From assembly GCF_020176795.1 (NCBI RefSeq), contig NZ_JAIUKE010000110.1, positions 1-32,320 on the forward strand: DNA of 32,320 bases, given 5' to 3'. A program made the translations under genes and the position numbers. The DNA is from Streptomyces sp. 8L. Lineage in GTDB: Bacteria; Actinomycetota; Actinomycetes; Streptomycetales; Streptomycetaceae. The notes beneath the pieces are model-generated. The model did no database searches. It had not been told where the DNA came from and saw nothing but the letters and a program-made list of their open reading frames with translations. Positions 16,952 through 24,280 of this stretch are shown in pieces; position 1 is the stretch's first letter; every line of letters starts with the position of its first letter.

Positions 16952-17221
16952 CGGCAGGCCCCGTTCCGGTCCTGTCACGGCGTCCCGCAACCAGCGTCCC
17001 GCGACGACGACGTGGCCCTCGGACTGGGCCCTTCGTTCGAGCCCCTATACGACCCTTCGTTCCACCCTTCGTTTCACGCCAGACCCCTCACGACAGCTGT
17101 TCTCGAATTCTCGACTCCGTCTGACGCAGGGCTGGTACGGCCGTGAAGCCGTACACAGCGGACAGCCCTCGGCCGCCCCGCCCCGCGGGACACGTCACCA
17201 GACGGCAGAAAGGCAAGGACC

Positions 17222-18532
17222 GTGTCCCACACGGTCGAGACCGAAACCGCCGGTGAGCCGGCGACCGCCCGCCCCGGGTACGGACAACTCCTGCGGACCC
17301 CACGCGCCTGGACCTTCCTGGTGCCGGGTTTCGCGGCCCGGCAGCCCTTCGCGATGCTGACGATCGGCATCGTCCTGCTCGTCCAGCACACGACCGGCTC
17401 GTACGGCACGGCAGGCGCCGTCGCCGCCGTGACCGGGGTGGCCATGGCGCTCTTCGCCCCCCAGAGCGGCAAACTCGCGGACCGCTTCGGCCAGGCCACG
17501 GTGCTGGTGCCCGGCGTCCTGGTGCACGCCGCGTCCGTCGCCGCGCTCATCGTCCTGGCGCTGGCGGGCGCCCCTCTGTGGGCCCTGTTCGCCGCCGCCG
17601 TCCCGACGGGCGCCTCGGTACCCCAGGTGGGCCCGATGGTGCGTGCCAGATGGGTGACAGCCCTGACGCGGTCTCCCAGGGCCGCCGCCCTCCTGCCGAC
17701 CGCCGCGGCCTTCGAATCGGTGACCGACGAGTTCACCTTCGTCATCGGTCCCGTGCTCGCCACGGCCCTGTCCACCAGCGTGCACCCGGCGGCCGGGCTC
17801 GCCGCCGAGGCCGGCCTGACCCTGGTGGGCGGTCTCGTCTTCGCCGCTCGCCGCGCCACCCAGCCCCGGCCGGCCGGCACTCCTACCGAGGGCCGCGGGT
17901 CCGAGGGGCGTTCCTCGGCCCTGGCCGTGCCTGGCGTACGCGTCCTGGCTGTCTCCTTCCTCGGTATCGGTGCCGTCTTCGGCGGGATGCAGGTGTCCCT
18001 CACCGCGTTCGCCCAGGAGATCGGCGACTCAGGCGTGAACGGACCTCTCTACGGGATCTTCGCGGCCGGCAACATGCTGTCCGGCCTCGTCTTCGGCGCC
18101 GTCACCTGGAAGACCGGGCCGCGGCGCAGGCTGGTGCTCGGCTACACCGGCCTCACCCTCGTCTCGGCCACGCTGTGGGCCGTCCACTCGGTACCGCTCT
18201 TCGCCGTGCTGGGCCTGCTGGCGGGACTGTGCATCGCACCCGCCCTGATCAGCGGCTATACGCTGATCGACGCCCTGGTGGAATCCTCGGCGAGGACCGA
18301 GGCGTTCACCTGGCTGACGGGAGCGGTGGCACTCGGCCAGGCCGCGGCCGTCACCGCGGCGGGGCAACTCGCCGACACGCATGGCGCGCGCGCCGGTTTC
18401 CTCGTGCCCCTGGCAGGTACCGGCCTCGCCCTGGCTGTGCTGCTATCCCTTCAGTCAAGGCTCCTCCCCCGGGGTTCCGGGCGGGGAACGGTACGTGCGA
18501 TCGGTCACCGCGAGACCGCGGCAGTGGACTGA
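17222..18532 (+). CDS. MFS transporter
   Basis: A 436-residue protein from GTG 17222, with AAGGCAAGGAC just upstream. Hydrophobic segments fit 12 transmembrane helices in two halves (first about 30-225, second about 240-425). The loop GKLADRFGQATVL after helix 2 is the MFS motif-A region. A hydrophilic central loop (ARRATQPRPAGTPTEGRGSE) separates the halves. No substrate can be named; the overall pattern is that of small-molecule or drug efflux permeases. It stands alone, 67 bp before fmdB, which has its own operator. Confidence 0.85.
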   Translation: MSHTVETETAGEPATARPGYGQLLRTPRAWTFLVPGFAARQPFAMLTIGIVLLVQHTTGSYGTAGAVAAVTGVAMALFAPQSGKLADRFGQATVLVPGVLVHAASVAALIVLALAGAPLWALFAAAVPTGASVPQVGPMVRARWVTALTRSPRAAALLPTAAAFESVTDEFTFVIGPVLATALSTSVHPAAGLAAEAGLTLVGGLVFAARRATQPRPAGTPTEGRGSEGRSSALAVPGVRVLAVSFLGIGAVFGGMQVSLTAFAQEIGDSGVNGPLYGIFAAGNMLSGLVFGAVTWKTGPRRRLVLGYTGLTLVSATLWAVHSVPLFAVLGLLAGLCIAPALISGYTLIDALVESSARTEAFTWLTGAVALGQAAAVTAAGQLADTHGARAGFLVPLAGTGLALAVLLSLQSRLLPRGSGRGTVRAIGHRETAAVD

Positions 18533-18563
18533 TCGCTCGGAATACGTCACTATGGAGCGTCGT

Positions 18564-18590
18564 TTAGCACTCATCGAGTGAGAGTGCCAG
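18564..18590. promoter_or_regulatory. CIRCE element (HrcA operator) upstream of fmdB
   Basis: TTAGCACTC (18564-18572), exactly 9 nt, then GAGTGCCAG (18582-18590). The CIRCE consensus is TTAGCACTC-N9-GAGTGCTAA: the left arm is perfect and the right arm matches 7 of 9. It ends 9 bp before the GTG of fmdB and overlaps its ribosome-binding region, so HrcA binding would block expression. HrcA normally controls groES/groEL, which suggests heat-shock control of this gene. Confidence 0.8.
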
Positions 18591-18599
18591 GAGGAGCAA

Positions 18600-18968
18600 G
18601 TGCCGACCTACCAGTACCAGTGCACCGAATGTGGCGAGGGCCTTGAGGCGGTGCAGAAGTTCACCGATGACGCCCTGACCGTGTGCCCGAACTGCCAGGG
18701 ACGCCTCAAGAAGGTGTTCTCCGCGGTCGGCATCGTGTTCAAGGGTTCCGGTTTCTACCGCAACGACAGCCGCAGCTCCTCGTCGAGCTCGACGCCCGCG
18801 TCGAAGTCGGGCTCCGCGTCGTCCTCCGAGTCGAAGGACTCCAAGGGCTCCAAGGACTCGAAGGCGACCGCCTCCGCATCGACGTCTTCCTCGTCGTCCT
18901 CCTCCGCTTCCTCCTCGTCGGGCTCCAGCTCGTCGAGCACCTCGTCGAGCGGTTTCTCGGCCGCCTGA
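18600..18968 (+). CDS. FmdB-family zinc-ribbon protein with serine-rich tail
   Basis: A 122-residue protein from GTG 18600 with a GGAGGAGC ribosome-binding site. The N-terminal zinc ribbon has Cys8-x2-Cys11 (YQCTECG) and Cys29-x2-Cys32 (VCPNCQG), followed by LKKVFSAVGIVFKGSGFYRND, the FmdB family signature. From about residue 58 to the end the protein is almost only Ser, with Lys/Asp/Gly/Thr, and is presumably disordered. The FmdB name comes from a proposed regulator of formamidase/amidase genes, and the molecular role is poorly known. The CIRCE operator just upstream suggests stress control. Confidence 0.9.
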   Translation: MPTYQYQCTECGEGLEAVQKFTDDALTVCPNCQGRLKKVFSAVGIVFKGSGFYRNDSRSSSSSSTPASKSGSASSSESKDSKGSKDSKATASASTSSSSSSSASSSSGSSSSSTSSSGFSAA

Positions 18969-19010
18969 GCCGGCGGAACGGCACCGTTCGCCCAGGTCTG
19001 CCTCCTTTCC

Positions 19011-19044
19011 AGGACCCCGGTCCGTCCTTCGCGGCTGGGGTCCT
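19011..19044 (+). terminator. Hairpin after fmdB
   Basis: AGGACCCC (19011-19018) pairs perfectly with GGGGTCCT (19037-19044) across an 18-nt loop, 42 bp after the fmdB stop and 46 bp before the next gene. This suggests the MTA phosphorylase gene has its own promoter. Confidence 0.5.
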
Positions 19045-19090
19045 CGGTCTGCGTGCGGGACCTTCCGCGGCGCCGGTTAGGGTGACGGCC

Positions 19091-19924
19091 ATGGCGAACG
19101 CAGAGATCGGCGTGATCGGTGGGTCCGGCTTCTACTCCTTCCTCGAAGACGTGACCGAGGTCCGGGTGGAGACGCCCTACGGCCCACCGAGCGACTCCCT
19201 CTTCGTCGGCGAGATCGCAGGCCGGCGAGTGGCTTTCCTGCCGCGGCACGGTCGCGGCCACCACCTGCCGCCGCACCGCATCAACTACCGCGCCAACCTC
19301 TGGGCCCTGCGCTCCGTGGGCGTACGGCAGGTGCTGGGCCCCTGCGCCGTGGGCGGTCTGCGTCCCGAGTACGGCCCCGGCACCCTGCTGGTGCCGGACC
19401 AGCTGGTGGACCGTACGAAGTCCAGGACGCAGACGTTCTACGACGGTGTGCCCCTGCCCGACGGCAGCACGTCCAACGTCGTCCACATCTCGCTGGCGGA
19501 CCCCTACTGCCCCCAGGGGCGGAAGGCGGCGATCGTGGCTGCCCGCGGACGGGACTGGGAGCCCGTCGAGGACGGCACACTGGTAGTGGTCGAGGGGCCG
19601 CGCTTCTCCACCCGGGCGGAGTCCCGGTGGCATGCGGCCATGGGCTGGTCGGTCGTCGGGATGACCGGGCACCCCGAGGCCGTGCTCGCACGTGAACTTG
19701 GTCTTTGCTACACCTCCATGACGCTCGTGACCGACCTGGACGCGGGAGCCGAGACGGGCGAGGGCGTCTCCCACGAAGAGGTCTTGAAGGTCTTCGCCGA
19801 GAATGTGGACCGGCTGCGCACGGTGTTGTTCGACGCGGTGGGCGGACTGCCGTCGAACGAGACACGGGACTGCCTCTGCTCCCATGCGCTGGACGGGCTC
19901 GACACCGGGATCAGCCTGCCCTGA
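19091..19924 (+). CDS. mtnP: S-methyl-5'-thioadenosine phosphorylase
   Basis: A 277-residue protein from ATG 19091 (MANAEIGVIGGSGFYSF). It has the phosphate-binding GGSGFYSF, the FLPRHGRGHHLPPHRINYRA motif, the purine-site region VVEGPRFSTRAESRWHAAMG and GMTGHPEAVLARELGLCYTS followed by LVTDLDAG, all typical of the MTAP branch of the PNP/UDP phosphorylase family. The enzyme cleaves methylthioadenosine, a by-product of polyamine and autoinducer synthesis, to adenine and methylthioribose-1-phosphate for methionine salvage. No other salvage genes are adjacent. The open frame reaching upstream to 18683 crosses fmdB and is not coding. Confidence 0.93.
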   Translation: MANAEIGVIGGSGFYSFLEDVTEVRVETPYGPPSDSLFVGEIAGRRVAFLPRHGRGHHLPPHRINYRANLWALRSVGVRQVLGPCAVGGLRPEYGPGTLLVPDQLVDRTKSRTQTFYDGVPLPDGSTSNVVHISLADPYCPQGRKAAIVAARGRDWEPVEDGTLVVVEGPRFSTRAESRWHAAMGWSVVGMTGHPEAVLARELGLCYTSMTLVTDLDAGAETGEGVSHEEVLKVFAENVDRLRTVLFDAVGGLPSNETRDCLCSHALDGLDTGISLP

Positions 19925-20041
19925 CCCCCGTGATCGGATCGGGTCGCCCCCGACCGTCCGAGATCAGCTTGCCCTGCCGCTCGGCGGCCCATGCGCCGCG
20001 ATGCCCCACGAATGGCACAACCACCCCTGCGGGTGAGCGAG

Positions 20042-20069
20042 TTGTCCACACCGACAAGGGTTGTCCACA
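20042..20069 (+). promoter_or_regulatory. Two DnaA boxes in direct orientation
   Basis: TTGTCCACA occurs at 20042-20050 and 20061-20069, both perfect matches to the preferred Streptomyces DnaA box, with starts 19 bp apart. They lie in the 239-bp gap between mtnP and the SAF-domain gene. A 12-bp perfect palindrome, GCAAGATCTTGC (20077-20088), follows directly. This is not oriC, since no dnaA/dnaN context or box array is present. It could titrate DnaA or couple the next gene to replication. Confidence 0.7.
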
Positions 20070-20163
20070 GCCTCCGGCAAGATCTTGCGGGGCCGGGCAT
20101 GGTGAGTGTGCAGCGACCGCACCCAAGCCGTCGCGCACCCTTCACACCAGGCGGTGGTTCGCC

Positions 20164-20835
20164 ATGTCCCGTGCGTCTCAGCCCGATCCACGTCCGTCTC
20201 ACGCGTCCGAGGGCCCGTCCGCTCCTTCCACGTGCGTGCGGCACAGATATGCGCCCGGCTCCTCGGTGCCGGAACCGCGAGGTGTGCCGGCCTTCGACCC
20301 GCTGCGGGTGTGCGGGCAGCGGGACCGCTTGCGCCGGGCGGTGCTGCGCAGGCGCCGCGTCATGGCCGCCGGTCTCGCCGTGACCGCGGCCGCGCTGGCG
20401 GCGACGGGCGCGGGTGCTACGGGCACCGCGCGTCCGCTCCCTCCGGGGCCGCACGCGGGCCCGGGTCCAGGCGCAGGGGGCCGCTCCGGGCCGGCCGAGG
20501 CGCCGGGCACCTCTCCGCCGGAGCCGCCCGGGGAACGGATCGTATCGGCCCCTGTGCGGATCGCCGACGCGGCGACGGTCGCGCTGCTGCACCCCGGCGA
20601 CCTGGTCGATGTGATCGCCACCCCCGTCTCCCCGACGGGTGACACGGGGAGCGGGCGCCGGGAGCCGACGGCCCGGATCGTCGCCACGAGCGCCCGCGTC
20701 GAGCGGATTCCGGACGCAGGCGCGGAAGGAGCCATCGAGGGCGGTGCGCTGCTCGTACTCTCGGTGTCCAGGGCCGTCGCGGCGGAGCTGGCCTCGGCCG
20801 GAGCCGTGTCCCAGCTGGCGGTGACACTGTGCTGA
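20164..20835 (+). CDS. SAF-domain (CpaB/RcpC-like) membrane-anchored protein
   Basis: A 223-residue protein from ATG 20164 (MSRASQPDPRPSH). A basic cytoplasmic part (CGQRDRLRRAVLRRRRVM) precedes one hydrophobic segment (AAGLAVTAAALAATGAGA) and a Pro/Gly-rich linker. The C-terminal domain has RIVSAPVRIADAATVALLHP and GDLVDVIATPV, as in the SAF/CpaB domains that help assemble Flp/Tad pili. In Streptomyces such single genes occur away from pilus clusters and their role is unclear. No tad genes are seen here. Two DnaA boxes lie about 100 bp upstream. The ribosome-binding site is weak, so the start is moderately certain. Confidence 0.75.
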   Translation: MSRASQPDPRPSHASEGPSAPSTCVRHRYAPGSSVPEPRGVPAFDPLRVCGQRDRLRRAVLRRRRVMAAGLAVTAAALAATGAGATGTARPLPPGPHAGPGPGAGGRSGPAEAPGTSPPEPPGERIVSAPVRIADAATVALLHPGDLVDVIATPVSPTGDTGSGRREPTARIVATSARVERIPDAGAEGAIEGGALLVLSVSRAVAAELASAGAVSQLAVTLC

Positions 20836-20979
20836 GCAGGCTCGAAAGAGCTCTCCGCGTCGCACTGGCGTGTCAATCGGAGACGCCCGCGGATTGGACA
20901 GTGAGCCCCTGCCCTGACGTAAGTTGCGGGGCAGACTGCCACCCTTACGGCACGGGCGAAGAAAGGCTGAGGCTCTTTC

Positions 20980-21483
20980 GTGGGCAAGGAGAAAGAGAGC
21001 GTGCTGGCGGGCTTCAAGGCCTTCCTGATGCGCGGAAACGTAATCGACCTCGCGGTCGCGGTCGTCATTGGCGCGGCATTCACCAACATCGTGAACGCAG
21101 TGGTCAAGGGCGTCATCAACCCGGTGGTGGGCGCCTTCGGCACCCAGGACCTGGAGAAGTACCACTCCTGCTTGCAGGGCCCGTGCGTGACGGACAAGGC
21201 GGGCGTGACCCACGGCATTCAACTCATGTGGGGGACGGTCCTCAGTTCCGCGCTGAACTTTCTGATCACGGCCGCGGTCGTCTACTTCCTGATGATCCTG
21301 CCGATGTCCAGGTTCCTCGCCAGGCGGGCCCGGATCATGGCCGCCAAGGAGGAGACACCGGTGGACGAGGTCGTCGTGGAAGCCAGCGAGCTGGACGTCC
21401 TGAAGGAGATCCGGGACAGCCTCGTCTCGCAGCGCACCCCCGCGCCCAGCGAGAACGGATCATCTGTCCCGAAGAGTCGCTGA
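20980..21483 (+). CDS. mscL: Large-conductance mechanosensitive channel MscL
   Basis: A 167-residue protein from GTG 20980. The N-terminal GFKAFLMRGNVIDLAVAVVI leading into IGAAFTNIVNAVVKGVINPV is the strongly conserved MscL gate helix. The second helix is at about 85-107 (LNFLITAAVVYFLMILPMSR), and a C-terminal cytoplasmic helix region (EASELDVLKEIRDSLV) follows. The periplasmic loop is somewhat long and contains two Cys (SCLQGPC). The channel opens under membrane tension to release solutes on osmotic downshock. It is convergent with the small gene that follows, with 22 bp between the stops. Confidence 0.96.
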   Translation: MGKEKESVLAGFKAFLMRGNVIDLAVAVVIGAAFTNIVNAVVKGVINPVVGAFGTQDLEKYHSCLQGPCVTDKAGVTHGIQLMWGTVLSSALNFLITAAVVYFLMILPMSRFLARRARIMAAKEETPVDEVVVEASELDVLKEIRDSLVSQRTPAPSENGSSVPKSR

Positions 21484-21505
21484 GGACGCTCGCCGGGTCG
21501 CCGCC

Positions 21506-21745
21506 TCAGATGTGGTGGGGCGGCTTCTCGTCGAGAAAGCGCGCGAGGTCGGCGGGTGTGCCGGACTTCACAGCGGGCCGCTCGCCCCATCCGTCGTCGG
21601 TGTCGTCCGCGGACCGCTGGTCCAAGGGGTCGTCGAAGACGAGCCCGGGGCGGGCGGCCGACGGCGACGAGGGCGAGGCCGGGGCCGGCGAACCGGTCCG
21701 TCCGGCGCCCCCGGACGGGGACTCGGGGTCGGGAGCTGTGCTCAT
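21506..21745 (-). CDS. Small conserved-looking acidic protein of unknown function
   Basis: A 79-residue product from ATG 21745 (MSTAPDPESPSGG). The first half is Pro/Ser/Gly-rich and the second half is ordered and acidic: RPGLVFDDPLDQRSADDTDD, then WGERPAVKSGTPADLARFLD and a basic-hydrophobic end (EKPPHHI). The RFLDEKPPHH ending resembles small Streptomyces proteins I have seen next to mscL and ltrA homologues, but I cannot name a function. It lies convergent to mscL and divergent from ltrA (92 bp). Codon use follows the Streptomyces pattern, supporting a real gene. Confidence 0.65.
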   Translation of the reverse strand: MSTAPDPESPSGGAGRTGSPAPASPSSPSAARPGLVFDDPLDQRSADDTDDGWGERPAVKSGTPADLARFLDEKPPHHI

Positions 21746-21837
21746 GCCCCCAGCGTACGGCGGTGCCGACGGCCCCGTCCCCGGGCGGGGTGCGCGTCCT
21801 GGTCGAGGGCGCGGCCTGAGTCTGCTCTCCTTGACCC

Positions 21838-23109
21838 ATGACATCGGTGGGGCCCGGGAACAGGACAGCAGGTGTCGTGCGGCGGATGACCGCGCGCGGA
21901 CGCGACGAGGAGCATCGTGCCTCGACACCGTTGGAGCTCTTCTTCGATCTGTGCTTCGTCGTCGCGGTGTCCCAGGCCGGCGCGCGGCTGGTGCACGCCT
22001 TCGCGGAAGGACATCCCGGCAGTGGCGTGATCGGCTACGTGTTCGTCTTCTGGAGCATCTGGTGGGCCTGGATGAATTTCACCTGGTTCGCCTCCGCCTA
22101 CGACATCGACGACGTGCCGTACCGCGTGGCGACGCTGGTGCAGATCTGCGGTGTGCTGATCTACGCGGCGGGTATTCCGCGGGCCTTCACCGCCAACGAC
22201 TGGACGATCGCCGTCATCGGCTATCTGGTGATGCGGCTCGCGCTGACCGGGCAGTGGCTGCGGGCCGCGGCCTCCGAGAGGGCGGGGAGCGCCGCCAGAG
22301 GGACCGCTCTGAGGTACGCCGTGGGAGTCGCGGTGTGCCAGGCGGCGTGGGTGGCGCTGCTGGCCGTGCCGGATGGCTCCCGGCGGTGGCTCTTCCTGGT
22401 CGTCGGGGTGGCCGAGATGCTGGTCCCGGTGGTGGCGGAGCACACCCAGGAGACGCCGTGGCATCCGCACCACATCGAGGAGCGGTACGGGCTGTTCACC
22501 CTGATCGTGCTCGGCGAGACGATGTCCGCGGCCACCGTCGCCGTGCAGTCCGCGCTCGACGAGCACGAGGCACTGGGGCGGCTGCTGCCGATCGCGGGCG
22601 GCGGCGTCCTCATCGTCTTCGCCGCCTGGTGGATCTATTTCGCGGCGCCCGCGCACGAGCGGCTGACGAGCGACCGGCAAGCCATTCCCTGGGGGTACGG
22701 GCACTACCTCATCTTCGGATCGGCGGCCGCGATCGGTGCGGGTCTGGAAGTCGCGGTCGAATACGCGGTGGGTGAGGCGCACGTCTCGGCACGCGCGGCG
22801 GGAGCGGCCGTCGCGGTGCCGGCGGCGGTCTTTTTGATCACCGTGTGGCTGCTGCACGCACGGCACTTCAAGAGGGGCCTGGCGCAGCAGCTCGTGCTGC
22901 CCGTCTCATCAGTGGCGGTCGTCTGCTGCCTCTTCGCCGGCGAGTGGGCGGTGTTCGCGGCGGGGCTGGTGTCGGCGGCGACGGTGGCGGTCGGCGTGGC
23001 GCTGGCCGCCAGGTCTCCGGAGAACGGCGTGCCCGACGGTGTTGGCGGTGGCTCCAGGTTGGGCAGTGTGTCCGAGTCCGATGGTTCGGAAGGGGCTCAG
23101 GGTGACTGA
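21838..23109 (+). CDS. Low-temperature-requirement protein A (LtrA) family membrane protein
   Basis: A 423-residue protein from ATG 21838. LtrA landmarks: STPLELFFDLCFVVAVSQAG at the start of helix 1, WSIWWAWMNFTWFASAYD, EMLVPVVAEH, HIEERYGLFTLIVLGETMSA and YGHYLIFGSAAAIGAGLEVA. About 10-12 transmembrane helices are visible. The family was named for cold growth in Listeria, and its biochemical role is unknown. Its last 8 bp overlap the next gene (GTGACTGA), so the two are probably translated together. Confidence 0.9.
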   Translation: MTSVGPGNRTAGVVRRMTARGRDEEHRASTPLELFFDLCFVVAVSQAGARLVHAFAEGHPGSGVIGYVFVFWSIWWAWMNFTWFASAYDIDDVPYRVATLVQICGVLIYAAGIPRAFTANDWTIAVIGYLVMRLALTGQWLRAAASERAGSAARGTALRYAVGVAVCQAAWVALLAVPDGSRRWLFLVVGVAEMLVPVVAEHTQETPWHPHHIEERYGLFTLIVLGETMSAATVAVQSALDEHEALGRLLPIAGGGVLIVFAAWWIYFAAPAHERLTSDRQAIPWGYGHYLIFGSAAAIGAGLEVAVEYAVGEAHVSARAAGAAVAVPAAVFLITVWLLHARHFKRGLAQQLVLPVSSVAVVCCLFAGEWAVFAAGLVSAATVAVGVALAARSPENGVPDGVGGGSRLGSVSESDGSEGAQGD

Positions 23110-24157
23110 CCGGGGGCGGTGCGGCGGGCTGACCGACGTGGCGGGACTGCGGGTCGGACACGCGCGGGTCGCGGGCGAGCACGCGCTGACGGGCACGACG
23201 GTCGTGCTCGCGCCCGAGGGCGGGGTGACGGCTGCCGTGGACGTACGGGGAGGAGGCCCCGCGACGCGCGAGACCGACGCGCTGGACCCGCGCAATCTGG
23301 TCGAGCGGGTGGAGGCGGTGGTCCTGACGGGCGGCAGCGCGTACGGGCTCGACGCGGCGTCCGGCGTGGTGGCCTGGCTGGAGGAGCAGGGCCGGGGCGT
23401 AAGGATTCGGGACCGGACGCGGGTGGTGCCGGTGGTGCCCGCGGCGGCCGTGTTCGACCTGGGGCGCGGCGGCGACTGGAAGCTGCGGCCGGACGCGGCC
23501 ACGGGACGTGCCGCGGTCGAGGCCGCGGCCGCGACGGGCGACCGTGAGCCGGTCGGCGAGGGCGGTGTCGGCGCGGGTACGGGGGCGCTGGTCGGCCTGC
23601 TGAAGGGCGGGGTGGGCACCGTCGCCACGGTGCTGCCAGGTTCCGGGATCACCGTCGCCGCTCTCGTCGTCGCCAACGCGGCCGGCTCCGCGGTCGATCC
23701 GCTCACGGGTGTGCTGTACGGGCGCTACTACGAGGGGCGTACGGCGTATCCCGCATCGGGGGTCCACGAGGCGGCGCAAGCGAGACTGGCCGCCCTGCGC
23801 GCGGAGGCCAAGTCCGCTCCGCTGAACACCACCATCGCGGTGGTCGCCACGGATGCGGCGCTGAGCCGGGCACAGGCGCAGAAGATGGCGGGCACGGCGC
23901 ACGACGGCATCGCCCGGGCGGTGCGGCCCGTGCACCTGATGAACGACGGGGACACGGTCTTCGCTCTGGCGACCGGCGGTTTTCCCCTGGGGGACGGGCC
24001 GTTGGCGCTCAACCCGGTGCTCTCCGCCGCGGCCGACGTGGTCACCCGGGCGATCGTCAGGGCGGTCCTCACCGCGGAGGGCGTCGCCGGTCCGGGCGGG
24101 GTGTTCCCCTCGTACCAAGAGCTGTATGGACCTGACCGCTCCGGTGAGGGTCCCTGA
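23102..24157 (+). CDS. P1/S58 family Ntn-hydrolase (DmpA / NylC-like aminopeptidase or amidase)
   Basis: A 351-residue protein from GTG 23102, with GGAAGGGG 5-6 nt upstream and an 8-bp overlap with ltrA. The open frame extends further upstream, but only inside ltrA. Family landmarks are GLTDVAGLRVGHARV, GPATRETDALDPRNLVE, LTGGSAYGLDAASGVV and GTGALVGLLKGGVGT. The self-cleavage site is predicted at Asn242-Thr243 in PLNTTIAVVATDAALS. A Thr nucleophile after Asn is what NylC (6-aminohexanoate-oligomer hydrolase) uses, whereas DmpA/BapA enzymes use Gly-Ser. The enzyme is therefore expected to split into two chains and hydrolyse an amide or peptide bond. The natural substrate is unknown. Confidence 0.87.
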   Translation: MTDRGRCGGLTDVAGLRVGHARVAGEHALTGTTVVLAPEGGVTAAVDVRGGGPATRETDALDPRNLVERVEAVVLTGGSAYGLDAASGVVAWLEEQGRGVRIRDRTRVVPVVPAAAVFDLGRGGDWKLRPDAATGRAAVEAAAATGDREPVGEGGVGAGTGALVGLLKGGVGTVATVLPGSGITVAALVVANAAGSAVDPLTGVLYGRYYEGRTAYPASGVHEAAQARLAALRAEAKSAPLNTTIAVVATDAALSRAQAQKMAGTAHDGIARAVRPVHLMNDGDTVFALATGGFPLGDGPLALNPVLSAAADVVTRAIVRAVLTAEGVAGPGGVFPSYQELYGPDRSGEGP

Positions 24158-24210
24158 CGGAACAGGAATGAAATTCTCCGAATCGCGCTCTGTTTTCCCA
24201 AACCCTGGAC

Positions 24211-24220
24211 GTGAGCTCAC
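24211..24220. promoter_or_regulatory. 10-bp palindrome in the promoter region of the DUF6227-type gene
   Basis: GTGAGCTCAC is a perfect palindrome, followed by CCCC-AA-GGGG and TACGGT (24231-24236), a possible -10 hexamer. It lies in the 105-123 bp gap before the next gene. It is a candidate operator only. Confidence 0.3.
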
Positions 24221-24280
24221 CCCAAGGGGCTACGGTATGCGTTCACAAAGTGACACCTGGCGATGTCGGGGAGATCCCTC

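Noticed and set aside
14987..16990. Long minus-strand open frame (667 codons) opposite the antiporter gene
   Set aside because: It is the antisense of the antiporter gene plus repeat DNA; the predicted protein is His/Gly/Arg/Asp-rich low complexity, while the plus strand gives a clear CPA1 antiporter.
16867..16990. Short minus-strand frame with Pro/Glu repeats (PEREPPE) or plus-strand Gly/Ser repeats
   Set aside because: Both readings come from the same 17-bp repeat region, neither has a folded domain or convincing start, and low-complexity frames are expected in such GC-rich repeats.
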